Shown: positions 1 to 9,442, counted from the stretch's first letter. The stretch is 31,533 nt of DNA from an uncultured Eubacteriales bacterium (GCA_900550065.1 URQR01000004.1:1-31533); one strand, 5' to 3'. Numbers and translations are program-made. The notes: generated by a model from the sequence alone, not told the origin.

Positions 1-44
1 TATTGGATAAATTGGAAGGCTGTATCGAATATGGCAGGTTTTGT

Positions 45-73
45 TTGACTACAACGTCTATTTGTGATAAAAT
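45..73 (+). promoter_or_regulatory. Promoter of the yybS-gdpP-rplI-dnaB operon
   Basis: TTGACT (45-50), a 17-bp spacer and TAAAAT (68-73), with TGA directly before the -10 (extended -10). It lies about 120 bp before the first start codon, and no better candidate is seen upstream. Bases 1-44 hold nothing I recognise. Confidence 0.65.
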
Positions 74-194
74 ATACAATACTATTGGAATATGTGTGAC
101 AATTATAAGATAGGCTTCACAAACGAGATTCTTTTTGACTGGAAGTGTGTTTTTGTTGACAAATGGTGATAATAGAGCAGAACGGAAGGAATAT

Positions 195-1094
195 ATGATT
201 TGCATGATGGTGACCATTGTGCTGATTGCTGCGGTGGGCTTGCCGGTTTTGTCGGGGCTGGTTTTGTTTGTTTTACTGCCCGCCTGTCTAACCTACAGTT
301 TTGTTCGGTTTGACATGAAGTATGCGGCTTTGTTGTCGGCTGTGACGCTTTTGCTGCCTATGCTGTTTGCGATGCAGTTCGACCTATCCGTCTTTTTAGC
401 TTGTGTACCGTTTGCGGCGGCGCTTGCTTTTGCAGTCCGGCAGAGAAAGGGTCTGCTTTTTACGGTATCCGCCGGTGTAGTGGGGGAAATTGTTGCGGCC
501 ATAATGTTGTTTTTGTCGGCATCATGGGCGGCGGGGGGCTTTGACGCCTTTTACGCGCAAATAGGCAGTGTTTGGGCAGAGGTGCAGGAACAAATGGCGC
601 AAATGCTTGCAGTCTATGAGATTCCGTCGGAAGTCGGGGTTATGTATCAACAGATGTTTCTTTCCCTGCTGCCGGCAATGGCGGTTTGTATGATGGCTGC
701 CTGCTCCTATTTTGCGTTTTATTTATGCGGTGTGGCTTTACGGCGGCGGGCCGCGGCATACGCTGGAATATGTAGACCCTTTAGCGAGCTGAAGGCTGAC
801 AAATCGTGTGTGTTTGCGGTTGTGATTTTCTTTGTGGTGAGCCTCTTTGTTTCGGGTGTATTTGCAAAAGCGCTCGTCAATATTGTAGTCATTTTAGCGT
901 TTTTCTTGTTTGTTTGCGGCTTTTCCGTGATTTGTTTTTTTGTAAAACGGATACAAAATAAACCGTTGCGCGTGGCTGCGTTTGTTGTGTTGTTTCTAAC
1001 ACTTTTTGTTACGTCATATTTGTTTTTGTTTGTCGGGTTTGTGGATGCATTTCTCAATATCCGCAGGCTTTTTAAAGAGCAGGGTTCCGAGTAG
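195..1094 (+). CDS. DUF2232 / YybS-like multi-pass membrane protein
   Basis: This is a 299-residue, very hydrophobic protein with about eight predicted membrane helices and short basic loops. Seen: the reading frame is open back to a TTG at 135, but the ATG at 195 has GGAAGGA at the right distance and begins just before the first hydrophobic stretch, so 195 is preferred. Known: DUF2232 (YybS-type) proteins commonly stand directly upstream of gdpP and rplI in Firmicutes, which is the arrangement here. The substrate or partner of this family is not established. The C-terminus ends in a short charged tail (KEQGSE). It is the first gene of the operon, with an 87-bp gap to gdpP. Confidence 0.85.
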   Translation: MICMMVTIVLIAAVGLPVLSGLVLFVLLPACLTYSFVRFDMKYAALLSAVTLLLPMLFAMQFDLSVFLACVPFAAALAFAVRQRKGLLFTVSAGVVGEIVAAIMLFLSASWAAGGFDAFYAQIGSVWAEVQEQMAQMLAVYEIPSEVGVMYQQMFLSLLPAMAVCMMAACSYFAFYLCGVALRRRAAAYAGICRPFSELKADKSCVFAVVIFFVVSLFVSGVFAKALVNIVVILAFFLFVCGFSVICFFVKRIQNKPLRVAAFVVLFLTLFVTSYLFLFVGFVDAFLNIRRLFKEQGSE

Positions 1095-1117
1095 GAGGAT
1101 ATTTGGCTAAGGCACAG

Positions 1118-1151
1118 GATTGCAGCAACTTACAGATTGCAGCAACTTACG
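1118..1151 (+). repeat. 17-bp tandem duplication before gdpP
   Basis: Two adjacent copies of GATTGCAGCAACTTACA/G (1118-1134 and 1135-1151), followed by a decayed third start (GGTTGCAGG). The copies fill most of the yybS-gdpP gap and create a spurious in-frame TTG at 1137. Confidence 0.8.
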
Positions 1152-1181
1152 GGTTGCAGGGCGAAAGGAAATGCGGCTGTT

Positions 1182-3191
1182 ATGAAGAAGAATAAGTGGT
1201 ATTTGAATAATCTATACCGTGCCACAAGCGTGGCGCAGTGGTGTGTGCTCGTGTGTGCGTTTTTGACGTTTTTGACGGGTGTGGAGCAGTTCTGGCTCGC
1301 TATTGCGGAGACGGTATTGTTTTTGGTGTTGATTCTGCTAAACGTCCTCGAGCGGAAACGCCGCGATTTAGACGTGAAGGAGTACGTGCAAACGCTCAAC
1401 AGCCATATGGATACGGCGACAAAGGACTCCTTAGTTAATTTTCCGTTCCCGATGGTTGTGGCACACTTAGACGGGCGCGTGTCGTGGTATAATCAAAGCT
1501 TTGCAAAAATTATTTCGGGCGAGTCGCTCTTTGAGCGCCACATTTCCGATATTATTGAGGACCTAAATTGGAGCGATGTTTTGCGGATGCAGGAGGGGAT
1601 TTCCCTTACGGTTATGTACCGGCAGCATCAGTACAGCGTCATGGGCAATATTATTAAGCCCGACCCAAAGCGGGAAAACGAATACTTGATTTTGCTCTAC
1701 TGGCTTGACGAGACGGAGCTAAAGACGATTCAAAAGAAATATTTAGATGAAAAGACGGACGTCTGCGTTATTTTAATCGACAACTATGACGACGTAATGA
1801 ACAGTATGGAGGAGTCGACAAAACCGCAGATGACCTCTATGATTGCGAAGTATATTCACGAGTGGATTGGCGACGCGCAGGGAATTTTGAAAAAGCTGGA
1901 GCGTGACCGCTATATTTTCCTGTTTGAGCATAAGGACTTGAACCGGTTCATTGAGCAGAAGTTTGAGCTGTTAGACCGCGTACGCGAAATCAGCATCGGC
2001 AACAAAACGCCCGCCACGATCAGTATCGGTATCGGTACGGGCGGCGACACGATTGCTGTAAACGACGAGTATGCGCGCATGGCGCTCGACATGTCGCTGG
2101 GGCGCGGCGGCGACCAGGCAGTCATCAAGGATGAGAGCCAGTTCCGTTTCTACGGCGGCAAGACAAAGGAGCACGAAAAGAGTACGCGCGTAAAGTCACG
2201 CGTTGTGGCATATGCGCTCCGCCAGCTGATTATGAGTGAAGACAAGGTTGTAATCATGGGTCATAAGTCGCCGGATATGGATTCAATCGGCGCGGCGATT
2301 GGGTTGTCGCGCGGTGTGAAAAACCGGAAAAAGCCGGTTTATATTGTATGCGGCGAGTGCTCGCATACGGCTTCGCGTATCGTGCATGACATACAAAGTT
2401 CCGCAGAGGAGAATAAAGGGTTATTTATATCGCCGGAGGAAGCAAACCAAATTGTAGATGAAAAAACGGTGCTGATTGTTGTGGACACACACCGCCCGTC
2501 GCTGACGGAAAACCCGGAGTTGCTTAAAAAAGCGGGCGAGATTGTGCTGATTGACCATCACAGACGGTCCACAGAGTTTATAGAGAATTGTTCGCTCGTC
2601 TATCATGAGCCGTATGCCTCCTCTGCGAGCGAGATGGTGGCGGAGCTGCTGCAGTACATGGACAACCGGGTCGCACTGACGAAGCTTGAGGCGGAGGCCA
2701 TGTACGCGGGGATATATATGGATACAAAGAACTTTACGTTTAAAACGGGCGTGCGCACGTTCGACGCGGCGTCGTTTTTGCGCAAGCATGGAGTAGACAC
2801 TGTTGCAGTAAAGAAGATATTCCAAAGCGATTTAGCGCACTATACCAGCCGGGCACATATTGTCGGCGCGGCGGAGTTTGTACAGGACGATATTGCGGTT
2901 GCGGTCAACACCGAGCCGGTCAGCGATGCGCCGATTGTCGCGGCGCAGGCGGCGGATGAGCTATTAGGTATCGAGGGCGTTGAGGCGTCGTTCGTTATCA
3001 CACAGGAGGGCGGCACAGTATTGATTAGCGGAAGGTCGTGGGGCGGCTACAATGTGCAGGTGATCTTGGAAAAGCTTGGCGGCGGCGGTCATATGACGGT
3101 TGCCGGCGCACAGTTTTACGATTCCTCCGTACAGGAGGTCAAGGAGCGGCTCCTGTCGGCGATTGACGAATACATGAGTGAGCGGGAGTAA
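1182..3191 (+). CDS. gdpP: Cyclic-di-AMP phosphodiesterase GdpP
   Basis: GdpP is a membrane-bound enzyme that hydrolyses c-di-AMP to pApA, so it sets second-messenger levels linked to osmolyte and cell-wall control. Seen, in order: two N-terminal membrane helices (about residues 10-55), a PAS-like segment (about 75-160), a degenerate GGDEF domain lacking the GGDEF signature (about 165-325), then a DHH-DHHA1 unit with GHKSPDMDSIG (about 360), VVDTHRPS, IDHHRRS (about 457) and the closing GGGGHM (about 633). All acidic and histidine metal ligands expected of the DHH core appear present. The length (669 aa) matches the family. The ATG at 1182 follows GAAAGGA at a slightly long spacing; the in-frame TTG at 1137 lies in a tandem repeat and is unlikely. 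rplI follows in the same operon. Confidence 0.95.
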   Translation: MKKNKWYLNNLYRATSVAQWCVLVCAFLTFLTGVEQFWLAIAETVLFLVLILLNVLERKRRDLDVKEYVQTLNSHMDTATKDSLVNFPFPMVVAHLDGRVSWYNQSFAKIISGESLFERHISDIIEDLNWSDVLRMQEGISLTVMYRQHQYSVMGNIIKPDPKRENEYLILLYWLDETELKTIQKKYLDEKTDVCVILIDNYDDVMNSMEESTKPQMTSMIAKYIHEWIGDAQGILKKLERDRYIFLFEHKDLNRFIEQKFELLDRVREISIGNKTPATISIGIGTGGDTIAVNDEYARMALDMSLGRGGDQAVIKDESQFRFYGGKTKEHEKSTRVKSRVVAYALRQLIMSEDKVVIMGHKSPDMDSIGAAIGLSRGVKNRKKPVYIVCGECSHTASRIVHDIQSSAEENKGLFISPEEANQIVDEKTVLIVVDTHRPSLTENPELLKKAGEIVLIDHHRRSTEFIENCSLVYHEPYASSASEMVAELLQYMDNRVALTKLEAEAMYAGIYMDTKNFTFKTGVRTFDAASFLRKHGVDTVAVKKIFQSDLAHYTSRAHIVGAAEFVQDDIAVAVNTEPVSDAPIVAAQAADELLGIEGVEASFVITQEGGTVLISGRSWGGYNVQVILEKLGGGGHMTVAGAQFYDSSVQEVKERLLSAIDEYMSERE

Positions 3192-3224
3192 ACAGTACGA
3201 ATTTAAGAGCAAGGAGTGAGATAC

Positions 3225-3671
3225 ATGAAGGTAATTTTACAGGCAGATGTAAAGGGAAAAGGGAAAAAGGGCGATATCAAAGAGGTATCGGACGGCTATG
3301 CGAGAAACTTTTTGTTTCCGCGCGGGCTTGCCGTGGAGGCAAACGCGGCGAATATGAACACAATTAAAGGGCAGAAGGAGGCGCAGGCGTTCCATAAAGA
3401 GCAGGAAAAGGGCGAGGCGCTTGCGGTAAAAGAAAAGATTGATGCGGCGAGCGTAACGCTGCGCGCAAAAGCGGGCGACAATGGAAAGCTTTTTGGCTCG
3501 ATTACGAACAAGGATGTAGCCGAGGCGCTCAAGATGCAGCAGCATATTGTTGTGGACAAAAAGAAGTTCCATATGCCGGACGGCATTAAAACGATTGGCA
3601 CGACCGAGGTTGAGGTGCGGATTTATCCGGAAATCAGCGCAAAGCTGAAGGTGATTGTACAGGCACAGTAG
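3225..3671 (+). CDS. rplI: 50S ribosomal protein L9
   Basis: Ribosomal protein L9 binds domain V of 23S rRNA near the L1 stalk base and helps frame maintenance. Seen: a 148-residue protein starting MKVILQADVKGKGKKGD, with the N-terminal RNA-binding motif GYARNFLFPRGLA, a long charged central helix and a C-terminal domain with GKLFGSIT. The length is exactly typical. The start at 3225 is chosen because AAGGAG lies about 9 bases before it and it matches the family N-terminus; an in-frame ATG three codons earlier is too close to the SD. It sits between gdpP and dnaB, the usual Firmicutes order. Confidence 0.97.
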   Translation: MKVILQADVKGKGKKGDIKEVSDGYARNFLFPRGLAVEANAANMNTIKGQKEAQAFHKEQEKGEALAVKEKIDAASVTLRAKAGDNGKLFGSITNKDVAEALKMQQHIVVDKKKFHMPDGIKTIGTTEVEVRIYPEISAKLKVIVQAQ

Positions 3672-3691
3672 ACCGCTAAGGAGAGATTTAT

Positions 3692-5041
3692 ATGGATTTG
3701 ACGGGCCGGGCGATGCCCTACAGGGTGTTGGCGGAGATGTCTGTGCTGGGTGGTATTTTAATCGACCATAACTGCATTTCCGCCGTAAGCGAGCTGATTG
3801 GAGAAGACGATTTCTACTTCGAGCATAACCGTGCGGTCTACCGTGTTATGCTCGAGCTTTTTAATACGAATAAGCCCATTGACCTCGTCACGGTGTCCGA
3901 CGCGCTGAAAGGGCAGGGCAGGCTCGACGCGGTTGGCGGCGTGACGTATTTGTCAAGCGTCGCTTCTGCTGTGCCGACGACGGCAAATATTACCCAATAC
4001 GCCGAAATTGTGGCGCAAAAATCGCTGCTGCGCCGACTCATAGACGCCGGGACAGAAATTGTAAACATGGGCTATGAAGCGTCGGACGACCCGGACTCCG
4101 CCTTAGAGCAGTCGGAAAAGCTGATTTTCGATATTTTGCAGGGCAAGGATTCGCACGGGGTTGTACACATTAAAGAGCTTTTGGGCGACACGTTCCGCAT
4201 GATGCAGGAAATGGCTGCGAACAAGGGCAAGGTGACGGGTGTGCCGACGGGGTTTGGTTATATCGACCAGATGACGTCCGGCCTGCAAAAAAGCGATTTG
4301 ATTATCATTGCGGCGCGTCCTGCGATGGGTAAGACGAGCTTTGCGCTCAATATTGCACAGCACGCGGCGATTCGGCACGGCGTGCCGACGGCGGTGTTCA
4401 ACCTCGAAATGTCGCGCGAACAGTTAGCGAGCAGAATTATTTGCTCGGAGGCGATGGTCGGCGGCAATAAACTCAAGGATGGTACGCTGGACGCAAACGA
4501 TTGGGTCAGCATTGGAGAAAATTTACAGCAGCTTGAAAAAGCGCCGATTTTTATTGACGATTCGTCCATGATATCCGTGTCGGAAATCCGCGCAAAGTGC
4601 AGACGCTTAAAGCAACAGCACGGCCTCGGACTCGTCATCATCGACTATTTGCAGTTGATGCAGGGGACAAACCGCAACAAAGGCGACAACCGCCAGCAGG
4701 AAGTGTCGGAGATTTCGCGTTCGCTCAAAATTTTGGCGAAGGAAATCCAGGTACCGATTGTGACCTTGTCACAGCTTGGGCGCGGGCCGGAGAGCCGGAC
4801 GAACAAACGGCCGATGCTGTCCGACTTGCGTGAATCGGGCGCGATTGAACAGGATGCGGATATCGTTATGTTTTTGTACCGCGACGAGTACTATAATCCC
4901 GACAGCCCGGACAAAAATATTGCGGAGTGTATTATCGCAAAGCACCGCAACGGCGAGACCGGCACGGTTAAGCTCTGGTGGGACGGTGCGCATACAAAGT
5001 TTATGCATTTGGATAAGCAGCATGACGGTGAGGAGCAGTGA
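3692..5041 (+). CDS. dnaB: Replicative DNA helicase DnaB
   Basis: DnaB is the hexameric 5'-3' helicase of the replication fork (called DnaC in Bacillus). Seen: an N-terminal helical DnaB-N domain (about residues 8-110), a linker, and a RecA-like ATPase domain with Walker A ARPAMGKTS (about 207-216), Walker B LVIIDYLQLM, and the SQLGRGPESR and SDLRESGAIEQDAD motifs near the C-terminus. The length (449 aa) is normal and no intein is visible. ATG 3692 follows AAGGAGA. Its stop codon overlaps the tilS start by 4 bp (GTGA), which indicates translational coupling. Confidence 0.97.
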   Translation: MDLTGRAMPYRVLAEMSVLGGILIDHNCISAVSELIGEDDFYFEHNRAVYRVMLELFNTNKPIDLVTVSDALKGQGRLDAVGGVTYLSSVASAVPTTANITQYAEIVAQKSLLRRLIDAGTEIVNMGYEASDDPDSALEQSEKLIFDILQGKDSHGVVHIKELLGDTFRMMQEMAANKGKVTGVPTGFGYIDQMTSGLQKSDLIIIAARPAMGKTSFALNIAQHAAIRHGVPTAVFNLEMSREQLASRIICSEAMVGGNKLKDGTLDANDWVSIGENLQQLEKAPIFIDDSSMISVSEIRAKCRRLKQQHGLGLVIIDYLQLMQGTNRNKGDNRQQEVSEISRSLKILAKEIQVPIVTLSQLGRGPESRTNKRPMLSDLRESGAIEQDADIVMFLYRDEYYNPDSPDKNIAECIIAKHRNGETGTVKLWWDGAHTKFMHLDKQHDGEEQ

Positions 5042-6450
5042 ACAAAGAACAGTTAAACTTTATTAAAAGGATCGAACGGTTTTGTAATTCGGAAAATTTG
5101 TTTGAAAAAGGCAGCCGCGTGTTGGTCTGTTTGTCGGGCGGCGCGGACTCGGTCTGTCTGCTGCGCGTATTGTTGGAGCTGCGTGAACGCTTTTCACTGA
5201 CGCTGTATGCCGCGCATGTAAACCACATGCTGCGTGGCGCGGACGCGGACGCGGACGAGCAATTCTGCCGCAAATTGTGCGTACAGTTGGGCGTGGAGCT
5301 TTTTGTTCTGCACAAAGATGCGGCGCGTTTTGCCCGCGAAACGGGACAAGGCGTCGAGGCGGCGGCGCGGCAGGTACGCTACGATTACTTTTTTACGCTG
5401 CAAAAGCAGCTTGGCCTTGACCGTATCGCCACGGCGCACAATTTAAACGACAATGCAGAGACCAGCCTAATGTACTTTTTGCGCGGTGCGGGCACAGACG
5501 GGATTGGAGGCATCCGCGCGCGGCGCGGAGACGGCGTTGTCCGCCCGCTTTTGTGCGTTTTACGTAGTGAGATTGAAGCGTTTTTAGAACAGATGAAGCA
5601 GACATATGTGACGGACGCGACAAATAAGTCGGATGCGTATACGCGCAACCGAATCAGAAACCGCCTTTTGCCACAGCTTGCGGCGGACTATAACCCCAAT
5701 ATTGTGGAAACGATTGCGCGCAACGCAGCTTTGCTTGCGCTTGATGCACAGTATCTAAACAGCAGGGCGGCGAAATGTGCAGAAACGATGCTTACAGCGG
5801 ACGGCTCGGATTGCTTGGCTTGTGTAGAGGCGTACAGCCGGCTCGACAAGGCGGTTGCTCTGCGGGTATTGCGGCTCGCCGCCGAACGGGCGGTGGGAAA
5901 AGAATGCAGTATGCAGTACGAGACGGTCATGCGCTGCGACGCGCTTTTTGGCGTAGGTGTGCAAGGAAAATCGGTCTGTATTTCCGGCGGGCTCTGGGCC
6001 CGGCGCGAGTATGAGGCGGTACGGTTTTATCAAGCGGCTGGCGAGCAGGCGGAGTTTTGTTATTTGGTTACACCCGGCGAAACGGTATATCTTACAGAGA
6101 TTGGCGTCAGCGTATCCGCCTCATTGATTTCGGACAAGAAATATGCGCGGGAACGTGCGCAAAAGCAAAAAAACTGTGAATATTTTGATTATAATTCCCT
6201 GAGCGGGCAAATATATATAAGAAGCAGAAAAAACGGCGATACCTTTGTGCCGTTCGGTATAGAGGGAAGCAAAAAGCTAAAGGATTTTTTTATTGATGAA
6301 AAAATTCCCGCGCGCCTGCGGGGGAAAATACCGCTTGTGGTCTACGGCGGGGCGGTTTTATGGGTCTGCGGCTATCGGCGGAGCAATCTGCACCGTATTA
6401 CGGGGGATACGGAAATAATACTAAAGATAGAATTTTGGGAGGGGCAGTAA
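5038..6450 (+). CDS. tilS: tRNA(Ile)-lysidine synthetase TilS
   Basis: TilS converts C34 of the AUA-reading tRNA-Ile to lysidine using ATP and lysine, which is essential for decoding. Seen: the N-type ATP-pyrophosphatase P-loop SGGADSV (about residues 32-38), the HNLNDNAET motif, the TRNRIRNRLLPQL segment, and a C-terminal TilS-C domain (FVPFG...KKLKDFFIDEKIP...CGYRRS). The length (470 aa) is typical. The start is GTG at 5038, overlapping the dnaB stop; the gene therefore probably depends on translation of dnaB. It is followed without any gap by hpt, a pairing seen in most Firmicutes. Confidence 0.95.
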   Translation: MNKEQLNFIKRIERFCNSENLFEKGSRVLVCLSGGADSVCLLRVLLELRERFSLTLYAAHVNHMLRGADADADEQFCRKLCVQLGVELFVLHKDAARFARETGQGVEAAARQVRYDYFFTLQKQLGLDRIATAHNLNDNAETSLMYFLRGAGTDGIGGIRARRGDGVVRPLLCVLRSEIEAFLEQMKQTYVTDATNKSDAYTRNRIRNRLLPQLAADYNPNIVETIARNAALLALDAQYLNSRAAKCAETMLTADGSDCLACVEAYSRLDKAVALRVLRLAAERAVGKECSMQYETVMRCDALFGVGVQGKSVCISGGLWARREYEAVRFYQAAGEQAEFCYLVTPGETVYLTEIGVSVSASLISDKKYARERAQKQKNCEYFDYNSLSGQIYIRSRKNGDTFVPFGIEGSKKLKDFFIDEKIPARLRGKIPLVVYGGAVLWVCGYRRSNLHRITGDTEIILKIEFWEGQ

Positions 6451-6999
6451 ATGGTAATGCATGAAGACGTTGAGAGAATTCTGATTTCGGAGCAGGAGCT
6501 TGACGCAAAGGTGAGCGAGCTTGCTAAAAAAATCAGCCGCGATTATGCGGGCAAGACGGTTTTGGTTGTAACATTGTTAAAAGGTGGGGTCATGTTTGCG
6601 GTCGACTTAATGCGGAAGCTGACCGTACCGGTGGAGATTGATTTTATGAGCGTATCGAGCTACGGCGCGTCGTCAAAGTCGTCGGGCATCGTCAAGGTCG
6701 ACAAGGATTTGGACAATTCAATCAAGGGGAAAGACGTTTTGCTGGTGGAGGACATTATCGACAGCGGGCTGACGCTCAATTATGTGCGCGAGATGCTGCT
6801 TGGGCGCGAGCCGGCGAGCCTGAAAATCTGCACAATTCTCGACAAGCCGTCGCGGCGCAAAACGCAGGTCGCGGTCGACTACACCGGATTTGAAATTCCG
6901 GACGAATTCGTGGTTGGTTACGGGCTTGACTATGCGCAGAAGCACAGAAACCTCCCCTATGTCGGTATTTTGAAGCGCAGCGTGTACGAAAACGAATAA
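6451..6999 (+). CDS. hpt: Hypoxanthine phosphoribosyltransferase
   Basis: This enzyme salvages hypoxanthine (and usually guanine) to the nucleotide using PRPP. Seen: the PRPP-binding signature VLLVEDIIDSGLTL (about residues 97-110), the flexible-loop region MSVSSYGASSKSSGIV, and the C-terminal VGYGLDYAQKHRNLPYVGIL typical of bacterial HPRT. The length is 182 aa, normal for the family. The ATG immediately follows the tilS stop, with GGAGGGG inside the end of tilS as SD; a second in-frame ATG two codons on is possible. The tilS-hpt-ftsH order is conserved in Firmicutes, and it appears to be the last gene of this operon because a promoter follows. Confidence 0.95.
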   Translation: MVMHEDVERILISEQELDAKVSELAKKISRDYAGKTVLVVTLLKGGVMFAVDLMRKLTVPVEIDFMSVSSYGASSKSSGIVKVDKDLDNSIKGKDVLLVEDIIDSGLTLNYVREMLLGREPASLKICTILDKPSRRKTQVAVDYTGFEIPDEFVVGYGLDYAQKHRNLPYVGILKRSVYENE

Positions 7000-7023
7000 T
7001 TTTTAAACATTTTGTGAAGATAG

Positions 7024-7052
7024 TTGTAATTAATAGGTTTTTATGCTAATAT
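7024..7052 (+). promoter_or_regulatory. Extended -10 promoter of ftsH
   Basis: TTGTAA (7024-7029), a 17-bp spacer and TGCTAATAT (extended -10 ending at 7052). It lies in the 198-bp gap between hpt and ftsH and leaves a 5' leader of about 140 nt. I see no convincing terminator for hpt in this gap and no recognised riboswitch in the leader. Confidence 0.6.
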
Positions 7053-7197
7053 AACGGGGTAGCGAGCATAAGCTTCGTTTCTGTGGTCCTTGTGCGGTTT
7101 GTGTGCGGAGGGCAGAGACAGTTTTCCTCGTTTCGGCGGAAGCGGTCACAGACGGCTTTTTGTATTTTGAATCGTTATGGGCTAAGGAGTGGATAGT

Positions 7198-9216
7198 TTG
7201 AAGAAATATTGGAAGAGTTTTGGCTTTTATGCGGTGTTGCTCGGCGTTTTGACGCTGTTTGCATATATGCTGCTGGGTACGCAGCCGACAGCAGTCGAAA
7301 AGGTCTATTCCGACCTGTTCCGCGAGATTGAGGCGGGGCGTGTGACGGAGCTGACGATTGTCGACAACAAAGCATATGCCAAGCTTTCGGAGCCGATTAA
7401 AATCACGGACACAAACGGCAAGGTGATTTCCGACAAGGTTGATAAGATCGAGGTCGATATCCCGAATATGCTGGTGTTTGAGCAGGATTTGGGCGAAACA
7501 ATCCGCGCACAGGTGCGCGACGGTAAACTCAAATATGACACCGAAGCGCCGGTGAGCCAGCCGTGGTGGCTCTCCCTTTTGCCGATTCTCGGCACGGTGG
7601 GCCTGTTGGTGTTTATCTACATTTTCTTTATGCAGCAATCGCAGGGCGGCGGAAAGGCGATGTCGTTCGGTAAAAGCAAGGCGAAGATGAATGTGGACAC
7701 GAATAAAAAGAAGGTTATGTTCTCCGATGTTGCGGGAGCGGATGAAGAAAAGGCGGAGCTTGAAGAAATTGTTGAGTTTTTAAAATATCCGAAAAAGTTT
7801 ATTGATTTGGGTGCGCGTATTCCGCGCGGTGTCCTGCTTGTCGGCCCTCCCGGAACGGGTAAAACGCTTTTGGCAAAGGCCGTATCGGGCGAGGCGGGCG
7901 TACCGTTTTTCAGTATCAGCGGTTCCGACTTTGTGGAGATGTTTGTCGGCGTCGGCGCGTCAAGAGTACGCGATTTATTTGAACAGGCGAAGAAGAACAG
8001 CCCGTGTATCGTGTTTATCGACGAGATTGACGCGGTCGGCCGCCAGCGCGGCGCAGGCCTCGGCGGCGGGCACGATGAACGCGAGCAGACGCTGAACCAA
8101 TTGCTCGTTGAGATGGACGGCTTTGGCGAAAATGCTGGCGTAATTATACTGGCGGCGACGAACCGGCCGGATATTTTAGACCCTGCGCTCCTGCGCCCGG
8201 GCCGGTTTGACCGGCAGGTGGTAGTCGGCGTGCCGGACGTTGCCGGCAGAGAAGCGATTTTGAAGGTGCACGCGAAGGGCAAGCCGCTCGGCGAAGACGT
8301 TGATTTGAGCGTCATTGCGAAAACGACAGCCGGCTTTACGGGCGCGGACCTTGAAAATTTGATGAACGAGGCGGCGCTGTTGGCGGCGCGCGACAATCAG
8401 CCGCGTATCCATAGAAACCATGTGGAAGACGCAATGATGAAGGTCGTTGTCGGCACGGAAAAGAAGTCGCGTAAGATTACGCCGCATGAGAACAAGCTGA
8501 CGGCCTTCCACGAGGCAGGCCACGCGGTTATTACAAGGCTTTTGCCGTCGCAGGACAAGGTGCATGAGGTGTCGATTATCCCGCGTGGTATGGCAGGCGG
8601 CTATACGATGCATTTGCCGACGGAGGATAAATGGTATCGTTCAAGAATGGAAATGATTGATGAGATTGTCGTTCTGCTGGGGGGACGCGTCGCGGAGGCG
8701 GTTGCGCTCGATGATATTAGCACGGGCGCATCGAATGATATTGAACGCGCGACGGAAATTGCGCGCAAAATGGTGACGCAGTACGGTATGAGCGATAAGC
8801 TTGGGCCGATTAACTACGGCGGTTCGGCGCACGAGGTCTTTATCGGCAAGGATTTGGCGCAGTCGAAGAATTACAGTGAAGAGGTTGCGGCGCAGATTGA
8901 TGAGGAAGTTAGAGAAATCGTACATTCTTGCTACGAAAAGTGTGAAAAGCTTTTGCGGGAGCACTATGATACGCTGTCAAGGGTGGCAAACGCGCTGATT
9001 GTGCGTGAAAAAATTTCTGGTGAAGAATTTGAGAAGCTGTTTGAAGGTGCGCCGCTCGACGATAAGCCGAGCGATGAGCCACGTACGGCGGAAGCGCAGA
9101 AGCGGGCACAGTTCTGCCCAGCACCGGAGCAGACAGAGCAGGCTGCGGACGCTGTGAAACAGGAAACAAAACAAAATGAAACAAATCATACAGAGGAAAA
9201 GAAACAGGAGGAATAA
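7198..9216 (+). CDS. ftsH: ATP-dependent zinc metalloprotease FtsH
   Basis: FtsH is a membrane-anchored AAA+ protease that degrades misfolded membrane proteins and short-lived regulators. Seen: a membrane helix near the N-terminus, a small extracellular domain, a second helix (about residues 122-145), the AAA+ domain with Walker A GPPGTGKT (about 215), Walker B IVFIDEIDAVG and SRH ATNRPDILDPALLRPGRFDR, and the zinc site HEAGH (about 437) with a later acidic ligand in the protease helix bundle. The start is taken as TTG 7198 because AAGGAG lies 8 bases upstream; the GTG at 7189 overlaps that SD. The tail after about residue 620 is a low-complexity, Glu/Gln/Lys-rich extension. Its last codons form the SD of the next gene. 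Confidence 0.96.
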   Translation: MKKYWKSFGFYAVLLGVLTLFAYMLLGTQPTAVEKVYSDLFREIEAGRVTELTIVDNKAYAKLSEPIKITDTNGKVISDKVDKIEVDIPNMLVFEQDLGETIRAQVRDGKLKYDTEAPVSQPWWLSLLPILGTVGLLVFIYIFFMQQSQGGGKAMSFGKSKAKMNVDTNKKKVMFSDVAGADEEKAELEEIVEFLKYPKKFIDLGARIPRGVLLVGPPGTGKTLLAKAVSGEAGVPFFSISGSDFVEMFVGVGASRVRDLFEQAKKNSPCIVFIDEIDAVGRQRGAGLGGGHDEREQTLNQLLVEMDGFGENAGVIILAATNRPDILDPALLRPGRFDRQVVVGVPDVAGREAILKVHAKGKPLGEDVDLSVIAKTTAGFTGADLENLMNEAALLAARDNQPRIHRNHVEDAMMKVVVGTEKKSRKITPHENKLTAFHEAGHAVITRLLPSQDKVHEVSIIPRGMAGGYTMHLPTEDKWYRSRMEMIDEIVVLLGGRVAEAVALDDISTGASNDIERATEIARKMVTQYGMSDKLGPINYGGSAHEVFIGKDLAQSKNYSEEVAAQIDEEVREIVHSCYEKCEKLLREHYDTLSRVANALIVREKISGEEFEKLFEGAPLDDKPSDEPRTAEAQKRAQFCPAPEQTEQAADAVKQETKQNETNHTEEKKQEE

Positions 9217-9219
9217 CAC

Positions 9220-9420
9220 ATGCAGGTAACAAAAGATATGATTATTGCGGACGTATTAAAGCTCGACCCATCCACGGCGAAGTTCTTCTTAGACTTTGGG
9301 ATGCACTGTTTGGGGTGTCCTTCCGCGAGCGGCGAGTCGATTGAAGAGGCGTGCGCGGTGCACGCGACCGACCCGGACGCGCTTGTGGCAAGCATTAACG
9401 AGTATTTGGCGGATAAATAA
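9220..9420 (+). CDS. DUF1858 domain protein (hybrid-cluster-associated redox type)
   Basis: This is a 66-residue protein belonging to DUF1858, the family often annotated as a hybrid cluster protein-associated redox disulfide protein. Seen: the N-terminal VTKDMIIADVLKLDP, then HCLGCPSASGESIEEACAVH with a CxxC pair that could be redox-active or bind metal. The function of the family is unproven. It begins 3 bases after the ftsH stop; the SD AGGAGGAA lies inside the last ftsH codons, so it is cotranscribed and probably translationally coupled. A double hairpin terminator follows. Confidence 0.9.
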   Translation: MQVTKDMIIADVLKLDPSTAKFFLDFGMHCLGCPSASGESIEEACAVHATDPDALVASINEYLADK

Positions 9421-9442
9421 GTTTTGGTGAATGACGACGCTG

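Noticed and set aside
7617..8396. 259-aa open frame antisense to ftsH
   Set aside because: Low-complexity Ser/Pro-rich translation fully inside the well-supported ftsH gene, with no SD and no domain; a shadow frame caused by high-GC codons.
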